DNA of 36,247 bases from JBLNCE01 sp050260415 (GCA_050260415.1 JBLNCE010000023.1:1-36247), one strand, 5' to 3'. Positions 17,170-25,582 are shown, numbered from the stretch's first letter. The notes: generated from the sequence alone by a model not told the origin. A program made the numbers and translations.

Positions 17170-18126
17170 GTGAAACGTTTACTAGCGATCCTGTTCATCG
17201 TGGCGATCGTGGCGGGCGCCTTCTCCACCGTCTTTGCGGAGAAGAAACTCACCGTAGCCGGCATCGTCTTCCAGGAAGACCAATTCATGAAGACGGTCCT
17301 GGACGGGATGAAGGCCGCGGCCGAGAAATACGGCGTGGATTTGCTCACCGCCAACACGGCCAACCAGATCACCAAGGAGATTGAAGTCGTCAATACCTAT
17401 GCGGCAAGACCCGTGGATGCCATCTGCATCACTGCCTTGAGCGACACCGCCTCCGTTCCGGCTTTGAAGGCGGCGCATGACAAAGGTATCAAGATTGTCT
17501 GCTTCAACTCGCCGATCAAGGGCGATTTCCCCGTTTCCACCATCAAATCCGAGAACGCCGACCTCGGCGCATCCACCGGAAAAGCGGCCAGAGCGTATAT
17601 CCAGGCCAATCTCAGAGGAAGAACCGAGATTCAGGTCGCGACCATCGACTTTAAACCCCAGCTTCCCGCGGACAGCGACGCCCGCCTGAACAACTTCCTC
17701 CTACAACTCATGGGCATCGCCGGCGTAAAGGTGGTTTCCCAGCAATCCGCCTGGCTCATTGATACGGGCACCAAGACAGCCGGGGACATCATCACCGCCA
17801 ACCCGAAGCTGGACATCATCTATGGTTGTAACGACGGCGCGACCAAAGGCGCGGTATTAGCCGTCAAGAACGCGGGCAAAGCCGGCAAGATCGCCGTCTT
17901 CGGCATTGACACCGACGCCCAGATCGCGCAGTTCCTCCTCTCCAAGGACAATATCCTTCAAGCCGTCACCGGTCAGGATCCCTTCAAGATCGGGTACATG
18001 AGTCTGGAATTCGCGGTCAAGGCCCTGAAGGGCGAGGGCGTGCCGAAGAGCGTCATCGTTCCCGGAAAACTGCTTTCCCGCACCGATCCCAAGGCCGTGC
18101 AAGCGTTTGTCGACAGCCTGAAGTAG
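17170..18126 (+). CDS. Sugar ABC transporter substrate-binding protein (RbsB-like)
   Basis: Exported binding protein for a ribose/galactose-class ABC importer, 318 aa. Signal peptide 1-23 (KRLLAILFIVAIVAGAFSTVFA). No lipobox Cys, so in a Gram-positive it would need another way to stay at the membrane; a diderm or loosely held protein is possible. Family blocks: EDQFMKTVLDGMKAAAEKYG, VDAICITALSD, KIVCFNSPI, DIIYGCNDGATKGAVLAVK and GQDPFKIGYMSLEFAVKAL. GTG 17170 follows AAAGGAGGA. It is the first gene behind the sigma-54 promoter. The substrate is not deducible; ribose, galactose, inositol or autoinducer-2-like compounds are all family options. Confidence 0.9.
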   Translation: MKRLLAILFIVAIVAGAFSTVFAEKKLTVAGIVFQEDQFMKTVLDGMKAAAEKYGVDLLTANTANQITKEIEVVNTYAARPVDAICITALSDTASVPALKAAHDKGIKIVCFNSPIKGDFPVSTIKSENADLGASTGKAARAYIQANLRGRTEIQVATIDFKPQLPADSDARLNNFLLQLMGIAGVKVVSQQSAWLIDTGTKTAGDIITANPKLDIIYGCNDGATKGAVLAVKNAGKAGKIAVFGIDTDAQIAQFLLSKDNILQAVTGQDPFKIGYMSLEFAVKALKGEGVPKSVIVPGKLLSRTDPKAVQAFVDSLK

Positions 18127-18211
18127 GTCCAGGCTGGAAGTCTGCTTCAAGACCTTGTGCTGGAAGACCTGAAGATACCTAGCGCGGTCTATTCCAGGCC
18201 GGTACCCCGGT

Positions 18212-18257
18212 CCTCACCCCTCCCCCTTCCCCCGCGCGGGGGAAGGGGGCGGTGAGG
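18212..18257 (+). repeat. Long GC hairpin between binding-protein and ATPase genes
   Basis: Perfect inner arms CCCCCTTCCCCC (18222-18233) and GGGGGAAGGGGG (18238-18249) around GCGC, with outer CCTCACC/GGTGAGG arms. No T-run follows. Its place suits a transcript-processing or partial-stop element that keeps the binding-protein mRNA in excess. It resembles the palindrome cores at 457 and 34.97 kb. Confidence 0.7.
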
Positions 18258-18285
18258 GTACAAATGAAGTGGAGTAGGTAAACAG

Positions 18286-19779
18286 ATGGATAACTTCGAA
18301 CTGGAAGTGCAGAATCTGACCAAGGTTTATCCAGGCACCATCGCCCTGCGGGATTTTTCCACGACCTTTTATGGCGGAAATGTCTATGCTCTCCTGGGTA
18401 AGAACGGCTCCGGCAAAAGCACGCTGGTCAAATGCATCTCGGGCGCCATTCAACCCACGGAGGGCAGGATGTTCATCAACGGCAAGCCTCTGCAACCCAG
18501 ATCGCCGATCGACGCCTTTTCCTCGGGGATCGCCATCGTCTATCAAGAGCTCAGCTTGGTCCGGGACCTTACGGTCGGTGAGAATATATTGCTGGGCCGC
18601 TATTATAAGAAAGGCCTCCATGATTCCATGATCGATTGGGAAAGGACCAACCGGAAAGCGGAGGAGATCCTGAGATCGTTGCGCATCGATCTCTCCGTCG
18701 CGGCCACGGTGAGGAAACTCAGCGTCGGGCAACAACAGATGGTGGAAATCGCGAAGGCGATGTCCTACAACCCATCGGTTCTGATCCTGGATGAACCAAC
18801 ATCCGCCTTGGCCCAGCACGAGGTCGAGAGCCTTTTCGATGTCCTGCGCAAGCTGAGGACCAGAGGCGTCATCATAATCTACATTACCCACAAGCTTCAT
18901 GAGCTCCAGGCAATCGCCGATTATGTCACGGTGGTCCGCGATGGGATCAATATCGGCACGATCGCGATCCAGGAAGCGGACCCGAAGAGAATCGTGGAGA
19001 TGATGTTCGGCGAGGTGCGGCAGATCTCACGCCCGGCGAACTTGGAGGTATCGCCGGAAGTGACGCTTGAAGTCAGGCATCTCTCTAGAAAACCCGCCTT
19101 TTCAGACGTCAGTTTCAAGCTCCACAAGGGTGAGATCCTGGGCATCGCCGGCATGCTTGGTTCCGGCAGATCGGAGTTGCTGCGCGCCGTCTTCGGGGCC
19201 GACAGGTATGACAGCGGCGAGATCGAGATCGGCGGTAAGCTGGTCAACAGGCCTGATATCCTCAGGATGAAAAAAATGGGATTGGCCATGACGCCGGAAA
19301 ACCGCAAGGAAGAAGGACTGATCCAAGTCTTGAGCACGAGAGAGAACCTCAGCCTTGCAAGCCTGCGGATGATGGCGCGGTATGGTTTCCTCAATCGGAG
19401 AATGGAAACGCCCTATATAAACCAGCAGATAACGAACCTGCAAATCAAACTGGCGAGCGTCGAAAAACCCGTTTCCTCGCTGAGCGGCGGCAACCAACAA
19501 AAGGTGGTCATCGGCAATTGGCTTAGCACCAGGCCCAGAGTGGTCTTTTTTGACGAACCGACCCGCGGGATAGATGTGCAAGCGAAACAACAGATCTTTA
19601 ACATCATGTGGCAATTGAGCCAATACGGTCTGAGCATGGTTTTCATCTCGACCGAACTGGAGGAACTGCTGGAAGTCTGCCACCGGATATTGATCATGAG
19701 ACAAGGACGAATACTCCATGAGGTGATCCCGGAGAAGACCAGTCTCGATCGGTTATATTCGCTTTGTATGGGGGCATAA
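18286..19779 (+). CDS. Sugar ABC transporter ATPase, double-domain (RbsA/MglA-like)
   Basis: Cytoplasmic energy-coupling subunit, 497 aa, two fused ABC domains. The first has Walker A LLGKNGSGKSTLVK, signature LSVGQQQMVEIAKAMS and Walker B VLILDEPTSAL. The second has the degenerate Walker A GMLGSGRSELLR (no Lys), signature LSGGNQQKVVIGNWLS and VVFFDEPTRGID. The weak second site is normal for the RbsA/MglA type. The ATG is about 160 bases after the binding-protein stop, across the GC hairpin. The permease gene starts three bases after its stop, so the two are translationally close. Confidence 0.93.
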   Translation: MDNFELEVQNLTKVYPGTIALRDFSTTFYGGNVYALLGKNGSGKSTLVKCISGAIQPTEGRMFINGKPLQPRSPIDAFSSGIAIVYQELSLVRDLTVGENILLGRYYKKGLHDSMIDWERTNRKAEEILRSLRIDLSVAATVRKLSVGQQQMVEIAKAMSYNPSVLILDEPTSALAQHEVESLFDVLRKLRTRGVIIIYITHKLHELQAIADYVTVVRDGINIGTIAIQEADPKRIVEMMFGEVRQISRPANLEVSPEVTLEVRHLSRKPAFSDVSFKLHKGEILGIAGMLGSGRSELLRAVFGADRYDSGEIEIGGKLVNRPDILRMKKMGLAMTPENRKEEGLIQVLSTRENLSLASLRMMARYGFLNRRMETPYINQQITNLQIKLASVEKPVSSLSGGNQQKVVIGNWLSTRPRVVFFDEPTRGIDVQAKQQIFNIMWQLSQYGLSMVFISTELEELLEVCHRILIMRQGRILHEVIPEKTSLDRLYSLCMGA

Positions 19780-19782
19780 GAG

Positions 19783-20775
19783 ATGGCAACGCTGACTACT
19801 ATTGTACGATCGCCTTCCAAGCTGAATTCGAGATTCAACGAGTTTGCGCTCGAAGCAATTCTCTTGATGATTTGCGTGTTTTTCGCCCTGAGAGCAACGG
19901 GGTTTTCCTCCAGCGCAAATATCTTTAATATCCTGCGCAATGTATCACAGCAAGGCATTATCGCTTTCGGCATGACCCTGGTGATTATCATGGGCGATAT
20001 CGATCTGAGCGTGGGCAATGCGATCGCTTGGTCCGGTTGCCTGACGGCCGTTATCACCAGGGATCTATTGGCGCGGCAATGGCCGGTTGGGTTGGTAATC
20101 CCGCTGGCGATGCTTGCCGCGGTTCTCTCGGGTTGTTTGGGCGGGGTGATGACGGGGTGGTTTCGTACGCGTTTCAGCGTACCGGCCTTTATCACAACGC
20201 TTGCGCTCATGTTTGCCTACAAAGGCGGCGCATATATCATCACCGATAGTTTTCCCGTGATTCCTTTCCCCGAATGGTACAGTTTCTTCGGTAGCGGATA
20301 CGTTTTTAAGGTGATTCCATTTTCATCGATCGTTTTCGCGATCATATTCGGCATCATGTATTTTATCTCAAAATACACGACTTTTGGCCGGGCGGTCTAT
20401 GCGATCGGCGGTAATACGGAAGCCTCGCGTCTGAGCGGGATCAACGTTCCCAAAACGAAGATGACGGTCTTCGCCATTACGGGGGCACTGGCCGCCATCA
20501 GCGGCATCATCGTCTCCTCCATGTGCATGGCGGGTACGCCCCAGGCGGGTAACGGCTGGGAACTGGACGTGATCGCCGCGGTAATCATCGGCGGCACAAG
20601 CCTGATGGGCGGGATCGGGCGCATCTGGGGTACTTTTATCGGGGTCATCTTTCTCGGCGTGATCACCAACGGCATGACGCTGCTCAATGTGGATCCATAC
20701 TTGCAATATACCGTCAAGGCGGGTCTGATCCTGACTTCGGTGCTGATCTATCAACGCCAGGCCAGCAAGAAGTGA
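19783..20775 (+). CDS. Sugar ABC transporter permease (RbsC-like)
   Basis: Integral membrane subunit, 330 aa, BPD_transp_2 family. Eight to ten hydrophobic segments are visible from residue 22 on. The typical family stretches GMTLVIIMGDIDLSVGNAIA (about 65-84) and DVIAAVIIGGTSLMGGIGR (about 264-282) are intact. There is only one permease gene, so the transporter probably uses a homodimer, as in the ribose system. It is followed after 39 bases by the PH-like gene, likely on the same transcript. Confidence 0.92.
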   Translation: MATLTTIVRSPSKLNSRFNEFALEAILLMICVFFALRATGFSSSANIFNILRNVSQQGIIAFGMTLVIIMGDIDLSVGNAIAWSGCLTAVITRDLLARQWPVGLVIPLAMLAAVLSGCLGGVMTGWFRTRFSVPAFITTLALMFAYKGGAYIITDSFPVIPFPEWYSFFGSGYVFKVIPFSSIVFAIIFGIMYFISKYTTFGRAVYAIGGNTEASRLSGINVPKTKMTVFAITGALAAISGIIVSSMCMAGTPQAGNGWELDVIAAVIIGGTSLMGGIGRIWGTFIGVIFLGVITNGMTLLNVDPYLQYTVKAGLILTSVLIYQRQASKK

Positions 20776-20814
20776 GGGCGCGGGTGTTCTGGCCCGGGCG
20801 AGGAGGTCTTCCCG

Positions 20815-21675
20815 ATGCACCACACCGATACATGGGCGAAGAGAATCGATGACCTTGCCAAGGTGCCCAAGATCTTCCGGAGCTTTTTGCCCGCGGAGGA
20901 TGCGGGCGCCATGCTCTACGCCATCTTTGCGCCGGCCGGCCGATGGGGTTTTCGAAAGGTACACCCAAAGCTTCTATATCTTCATGATGGTTGCCTCTCT
21001 TTCCTCGCGTTGGATAGGGAAGGTGTGACCGAACGGCGCTTTCCTATTGCCGAGATCACTTGCGTGGAGGTGGGAAGGATTCTGCTCCATGCCTGGCTCA
21101 AGATCAGCGGGATTATCGAGGGACGGACGGCCGCGGTCCAGATGGAGTTCAACAGCGTGGTCGAGGACCTCTTTCGCCCGGTCGTGGAGATGATCCGTAT
21201 CGTCGCGGCCGGTATCCCATCCGCCGGCGATGAAACCCTTCCCCTGGAGCGGAGGAAGTTCGACGCTCTTTCCGCCGGCAGCTACAAGTATGCCAACTTT
21301 GCCAAGCTAAGCATCTTACCCGGCGAACAAGTGCTGGACAGCGTCTTTGAACCCGGCCTGCGGCAAAAGAGGCTTCTCGGCCTTCGCGCCGCCGTGCCCG
21401 CCCACCTCGCGATCCTGACCGACCGGGAGCTGATAACCATCGGAGACGATTGCCCCCGGGGAGTCCGGGAATGCTACGGCGGCATCTGGAGTTATATACC
21501 GCTCCGCAAGGTCGAGGAGTTGTCCGTGGCGGGCGAAGCCGGCGGCGTTCTATCTCTCTCGGTGCGGCTGCAGGGCGGCGAAAGCCTCACGAGCGTTTTT
21601 TCCGAAACGAACAGGTCAGGATTGCGGCGATTGCAAGAAACGTTTGCCGCCCAGCGGGCAAAAAAAGCGGGTTGA
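20815..21675 (+). CDS. Unknown protein with two PH-like domains
   Basis: Uncharacterised protein of 286 aa, with no signal peptide and no membrane segment. Residues about 45-130 and 150-272 each show alternating beta-strand stretches ending in a helix, like bacterial PH domains (KLLYLHDGCLSFLALDREG; HLAILTDRELITIGDD followed by YIPLRKVEELSV). A GAGGAGG site precedes the ATG. It trails the sugar transporter operon by 39 bases and may share its sigma-54 control, though no functional link is known. The PH assignment rests on pattern only and could be wrong; the gene itself is well supported. Confidence 0.6.
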   Translation: MHHTDTWAKRIDDLAKVPKIFRSFLPAEDAGAMLYAIFAPAGRWGFRKVHPKLLYLHDGCLSFLALDREGVTERRFPIAEITCVEVGRILLHAWLKISGIIEGRTAAVQMEFNSVVEDLFRPVVEMIRIVAAGIPSAGDETLPLERRKFDALSAGSYKYANFAKLSILPGEQVLDSVFEPGLRQKRLLGLRAAVPAHLAILTDRELITIGDDCPRGVRECYGGIWSYIPLRKVEELSVAGEAGGVLSLSVRLQGGESLTSVFSETNRSGLRRLQETFAAQRAKKAG

Positions 21676-21706
21676 ACCTTGAATCCGGGTCCGGAAGTTC
21701 AACCCG
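21661..21706 (-). terminator. Intrinsic terminator for the minus-strand 61-aa gene/rpoN
   Basis: A 10-bp perfect stem, CGGGTTGAAC (21668-21677) and GTTCAACCCG (21697-21706), with an inner TCCGG/CCGGA stem. Read on the minus strand it is followed by a run of seven T. It overlaps the last codons of the opposing PH-like gene; on the plus strand no T-run follows. Confidence 0.8.
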
Positions 21707-21743
21707 TAAGGACAATGCGCGGCGCAAGGCCATTGGCGCGGAA

Positions 21744-21929
21744 CTAGAACCGTGGGCAGCACTGGGCCAGCCGGCGCCGAAGCTGATCCACTTCGCGATC
21801 CAACCGGTTAAGCTCTCTGTTCAAGAAAAAGACCTGTTGCTCAAGTCGGGCTACACGAGCGGGGAGGTTAAAGAAGCCCGGGCCGAACTGAAATTGCTCC
21901 GGCGTCTCGGGTTGAAACGGGATGGACAC
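21744..21929 (-). CDS. Small coiled-coil protein, 61 aa
   Basis: Unrecognised short protein. The N-terminus is rich in Pro and Phe (PFQPETPEQFQFGPGFFN). Residues 23-55 form a heptad-patterned amphipathic helix with repeated LEQQVFFLNRELNRLDREVD character, then CCPRF at the end. It starts at GTG 21929 behind a weak AAAGGGTGGG site. A strong terminator on the same strand lies just after its stop, which supports a real transcript. It is 91 bases downstream of rpoN, so the two may be cotranscribed. Proteins of this build occur in Firmicutes spores, but that comparison is loose. Confidence 0.6.
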   Translation of the reverse strand: MSIPFQPETPEQFQFGPGFFNLPARVARLEQQVFFLNRELNRLDREVDQLRRRLAQCCPRF

Positions 21930-22020
21930 TGCTATCCCACCCTTTCTGTAATATACTCCAGCTTATGCTGGCAGTACAGGGGGGACAACGGCTTGGGTGA
22001 GATTGTGACCATGGCCCATC

Positions 22021-23460
22021 CTAGCGTTTCGTCCTGGCGGACAGGGATGGAATGGAGAGCTCCTTTCGGTATTTGGCCACGGTGCGCCGGGAGATATCGA
22101 TCCCGGCCTCCCGAAGGAGTTCCACCAAGCGCTGGTCGCTTAGGCGGCTTCCGGGATCCTCATGTAAGACTTTCTCCTTGAGGACACGCTTGACGCTCTC
22201 GGCGGAGACTTCGCCTCCGTTACGGGCGCCGAGGCGCGTATCGAAGAAGTACCGCATGCCGTAGACCCCCCTGGGCGTGTCCACATATTTGCCGGCGATG
22301 GCGCGGCTGACCGTCGATTCGTGCAGCCCCACGTCCGCGGCCACTTCCTGCAGGTTCATGGGTCTCAGATGCTTGCTGCCGCCGTCGAGAAAGTCTTTCT
22401 GCCGGCGAAAAACAGCCTCCGCGACCCGGAGCAGGGTCCGTTTTCGTCCCTCAATGCACTTGAGCAGCCGGCATGCGGCGCTATACCTATCCCGAATGAA
22501 ACCGACCGTTTCGGGATCAGCCGTCAGCGCTCCGGTGGCGATCCGCCGATAGTACGGGTTCACACGCAATAAGCCCGACAAGCCTTCATTCACCAAGATC
22601 GAATACTCGCCGCCGCACTGCTTTACGGTCAGGTCCGGCAGGACGTAGGGCGGTTCATGCGGGCCGAAATTACGGCCTGGTTTCGGATCCAGCATCCGGA
22701 TAACATCTATGGCGGCGCGCACCCTTTCCCGCGGACTTCCCAGAGCCTTCGAAATGCTCGCGTGGTTGTTCGCTGCCAGTTCTTGCAGGTGGTCGCGCAC
22801 GATGGCCGCGGCCAGCGTACGTAGCTCGACGTCATCGGCGCGGTGGGCCAGCCCGTTATCGGCCTCAAGCTGCAAGAGGAGGCACTCGCGAAGGTCGCGC
22901 GCGCCCACGCCCGCCGGTTCAAAAGTCTGAATCAGGCGGAGGGCGTCCGCCACGACCCGGCTTTTGACGCCGAGCGCCGCGGCCATCTCCGCGACAGTGC
23001 TTCTCAGGTAGCCGTTGCCGTCGATCTCGCCGATCAGGAGAGCCGCGATTCTACCCGTTTCGGCATCGGTCAGAGTCACCCCGAGCTGAGAGAGCAAGTG
23101 TTCCGTCAAGGACGGTCGGGGAGCGGCCGGGTCGGAAGCCCGCCCGCTCCCGGTATCTTTCCGCCCGGATGCAAGCGGCTCCCCTAGGTCCCTCCCGTCG
23201 GAGAACAACTCCATCCATCCGAGGTCGGGTGGGTCCTCGTCGTCGCGCGGGGTGTCGGACTCCGGCGCCGCCCGATCGACGGCGGCCGGTTCCATGCACT
23301 CATCCAGCCGCTCGAGAACGCAGTTCTCCAGCAATTGCTGCGAGAGATGCGCCTCAAGCTCCGTCAGCGGCATTTGGAGGATCGCGAGCGACTGTCGGAT
23401 CGCAGGCGTCATAACCCCCCGCTGCGTTTGTGTCTGCCGGTATTCCTGGCCGATTTCCAT
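22021..23460 (-). CDS. rpoN: RNA polymerase sigma-54 factor
   Basis: Sigma factor that recognises -24/-12 promoters and needs AAA+ activators, 479 aa. Region I (1-50) has the Gln/Leu-rich activator-contact helix (TPAIRQSLAILQMPLTELE). The core-binding domain follows an acidic linker of about 60 residues. The helix-turn-helix contains ADVGLHESTVSRAIAGKY, and the RpoN box SRRTVAKYRKE is at 457-467. Nothing is missing. It sits about 1.2 kb past the sigma-54-controlled transporter operon, on the opposite strand, consistent with a functional grouping. GGGTGAGAAG precedes the ATG. It is divergent from the DUF1638 gene. Confidence 0.97.
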   Translation of the reverse strand: MEIGQEYRQTQTQRGVMTPAIRQSLAILQMPLTELEAHLSQQLLENCVLERLDECMEPAAVDRAAPESDTPRDDEDPPDLGWMELFSDGRDLGEPLASGRKDTGSGRASDPAAPRPSLTEHLLSQLGVTLTDAETGRIAALLIGEIDGNGYLRSTVAEMAAALGVKSRVVADALRLIQTFEPAGVGARDLRECLLLQLEADNGLAHRADDVELRTLAAAIVRDHLQELAANNHASISKALGSPRERVRAAIDVIRMLDPKPGRNFGPHEPPYVLPDLTVKQCGGEYSILVNEGLSGLLRVNPYYRRIATGALTADPETVGFIRDRYSAACRLLKCIEGRKRTLLRVAEAVFRRQKDFLDGGSKHLRPMNLQEVAADVGLHESTVSRAIAGKYVDTPRGVYGMRYFFDTRLGARNGGEVSAESVKRVLKEKVLHEDPGSRLSDQRLVELLREAGIDISRRTVAKYRKELSIPSLSARTKR

Positions 23461-23612
23461 CTTCTCACCCGGCCTCCGCGTCCTGGGGAACTACCGCTGC
23501 CCTTGGAAAGAGAATTCACTTTTTGCGGCGCGGTTCCTCCCGGCGAGAAAGTCGGCCCGGGCGGCAGGTTACGAACGCTTCGCGTCGAATCCCCACCTCG
23601 GAGGGGATTTCA

Positions 23613-24392
23613 TTGCGGCTCTGTTTTATCGGGTGCGAGGTTTTGACCAGGGAAGTGGCATCCTTGGCCGCCCGCGTCAACCCGGTCATCGATCTTCGTT
23701 TCCTGCCCCACGGCTTGCATAACGATCCCGATGCCTTGCGCCGCCGCGTCCAGAGGGAAATCGATCTGGTGGAGAGCGGTGAAGATCGAGCCTATCTGGG
23801 CGGGCCGTTCGGTAAGGAGACCGCTTATCATTGCGACGCCATCCTGCTGGGCTACGGTCTTTGCAGCAACGGCACCGTCGGCCTGCGGTCAGGGCGTTTT
23901 CCCCTGGTCATGCCCCGCGCTCACGACTGCATCACTCTTTTCCTCGGAAGCAAGGAGGCTTATCAAGCGTACCTCGAGACCCATCCGGGCACGTACTGGT
24001 ATACCGCCGGTTGGATCGAGCGTTCCTTGCAGCCCGGCCCGGAGCGGATCACTGAAACGCGGCGCCGGTACACGGAGAAGTACGGGGCGGAGAACGCGGA
24101 CTACCTGATGGAGACCGAGATGTCGTGGTACAGGGAATACAAATGGGCAACCTACGTGAACTGGGACCTGCCGGGGGCGAATACCTACCGGAACTATACG
24201 CGCAACTGCGCCAAACACTTGAACTGGCGGTTTGACGAGTGTCAAGGAAACCCGGCGCTGATCGAGGCTTGGCTCGACGGCCGCTGGGATGCGGAACGGT
24301 TCCTGGTCGTGCGCCCCGGAGAGACGATCGCGCCGAGCTATGACCGGATGATCATCAAGGCGGAACCTCTCCGTGCCTCTGCGGCTTTGTGA
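23613..24392 (+). CDS. DUF1638 protein
   Basis: Uncharacterised protein of 259 aa, recognised as DUF1638 from LRLCFIGCEVLTRE at the start, AILLGYGLCSNGTVGL and PRAHDCITLFLGS. Cys residues recur at conserved places (GCEV, GLCSNG, AHDC, NCAKH, DECQG) with nearby His and Asp, which suggests a metal or corrinoid site. DUF1638 genes often neighbour corrinoid methyltransferases in methanogens and acetogens, but none is present here. The likely start is TTG 23613, six bases after GGAGGGG; the open frame extends back to 23430 into the rpoN start, where the sequence is not family-like. The next gene begins 40 bases on. Confidence 0.8.
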   Translation: MRLCFIGCEVLTREVASLAARVNPVIDLRFLPHGLHNDPDALRRRVQREIDLVESGEDRAYLGGPFGKETAYHCDAILLGYGLCSNGTVGLRSGRFPLVMPRAHDCITLFLGSKEAYQAYLETHPGTYWYTAGWIERSLQPGPERITETRRRYTEKYGAENADYLMETEMSWYREYKWATYVNWDLPGANTYRNYTRNCAKHLNWRFDECQGNPALIEAWLDGRWDAERFLVVRPGETIAPSYDRMIIKAEPLRASAAL

Positions 24393-24431
24393 GATATGGG
24401 GTTTTGCCACTTTCAAAAAGGGGGACCCATC

Positions 24432-25088
24432 GTGGCGGAGTATGCGGCCGTGCTGGTCGGCGGCGGCGAGGTGGATGCGGGCAAGCTTGCCCGGATGCTC
24501 CAAACAACTCCGATCCTGATCGGCGCCGACGGCGGGGCGCTTGCGATCGAACGCGCGGGGGGGGCGCCCCATTGGGTGGTTGGAGACGGTGATTCCCTGG
24601 GCGAGAACGATCTTCTCCGCCTGCAGGCCGAGGGGGTTCGCGTGCGCCGCTATCCGCACGACAAGGACCAGACCGACATGGAGATCGCCCTGGAACTGGC
24701 CGTGGAATTGGGGGCCGATTCGGCGGCGATCTTCGGCGCCACCGGTACGCGGCTCGATCATACGGTCACAAATCTGGGCATGCTAAGACGTGCCGCGATG
24801 CTCGGGCTCAGGGCCGCCATCTTTGCCCCGGGCCACGAAATCATGCTGCTCCGGCCCGGCCGGACAAGGATCAACGGCGCGGCCGGCCAGGCATTATCAT
24901 TGATCCCATTGACGCCGGAAGTCACCGGGGTCGCCACCGAGAACCTCCGTTTTCCCTTGCGCGGGGAGTCGCTCTTTTTGGGTGGGTCGCGGGGCGTACA
25001 CAACGAATTCATCGGTGCGGAAGCGGCCGTGACACTCGTATCCGGGGAGCTCTTGGCATTCGTTTTCGCCCCCGATTTCCTGGCATAA
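24432..25088 (+). CDS. thiN: Thiamine pyrophosphokinase
   Basis: Cytosolic enzyme that makes thiamine diphosphate from thiamine and ATP, 218 aa, typical for bacterial ThiN. Conserved blocks: LIGADGGALAIERAGGAPHW, VGDGDSL, the KDQTDMEIAL motif with the metal-binding Asp residues, and FGATGTRLDHTVTNLGML. The C-terminal beta domain ends with TLVSGELLAFVF. GTG 24432 is preceded by AAGGGGGA at six bases; an in-frame ATG at 24396 lacks a site. It may be cotranscribed with DUF1638. No TPP riboswitch is present before it. Confidence 0.93.
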   Translation: MAEYAAVLVGGGEVDAGKLARMLQTTPILIGADGGALAIERAGGAPHWVVGDGDSLGENDLLRLQAEGVRVRRYPHDKDQTDMEIALELAVELGADSAAIFGATGTRLDHTVTNLGMLRRAAMLGLRAAIFAPGHEIMLLRPGRTRINGAAGQALSLIPLTPEVTGVATENLRFPLRGESLFLGGSRGVHNEFIGAEAAVTLVSGELLAFVFAPDFLA

Positions 25089-25121
25089 CAGCCTTCCAGG
25101 CCTTAATGGGACCACTTTCAT

Positions 25122-25151
25122 TTGACTGATTTTCCCCAAACCGTATATAAT
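25122..25151 (+). promoter_or_regulatory. Sigma-A promoter of the mazE-mazF pair
   Basis: TTGACT (25122-25127), an 18-base spacer and TATAAT (25146-25151). The leader to GTG 25298 is about 140 bases, with no recognised element in it. Confidence 0.75.
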
Positions 25152-25297
25152 AGGTCTGTGGCTTAAGTTTTGCCGGCAATCAGACCCACCACTTCCAGCC
25201 AGGGTTCGTTCCGGCTTACGCCTGGCTCAATCATCACGCTAAACTTCGCGCCGCGGCACTTCGGCCTTGACCTCCTGCCGATATCGGGGGTGGACTT

Positions 25298-25582
25298 GTG
25301 GCCCAGACCAAACGGATCGTGGTCTGTATGCCCGATGATTTATTGGCCTCGGTTGACGGATTGGTGCTGGAGGGCGAGCGGAACCGTAGCGCCTTTGTGC
25401 GGGAAGCTTTGCGTCTCTTGGTGCGCCAGCGTCAACGGACCCGGGCTGGATTGGCGCGTCTAAAGCGGGGTTATGAGGCCATGGGCCTGATCAACCTGGC
25501 ATTGTCCGAGGAAGGATGGCGCGAGGACCTGAAGTCGATCGAGGCTTATGAGCGGACATTGGGCGAGCGTGAGAACGGGTGA
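25298..25582 (+). CDS. ndoAI: EndoAI/MazE-type ribbon-helix-helix antitoxin
   Basis: Antitoxin of 94 aa that neutralises the partner ribonuclease and represses its own promoter. Residues 3-48 form a ribbon-helix-helix fold (KRIVVCMPDDLLASVDGLV, then NRSAFVREALRLLV). The C-terminus (RGYEAMGLINLALSEEGW) matches the toxin-binding tail of Bacillus EndoAI. The GTG start follows GGGGGTGG. It overlaps the toxin start by four bases (GTGA), the normal coupling of such pairs. Confidence 0.92.
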   Translation: MAQTKRIVVCMPDDLLASVDGLVLEGERNRSAFVREALRLLVRQRQRTRAGLARLKRGYEAMGLINLALSEEGWREDLKSIEAYERTLGERENG

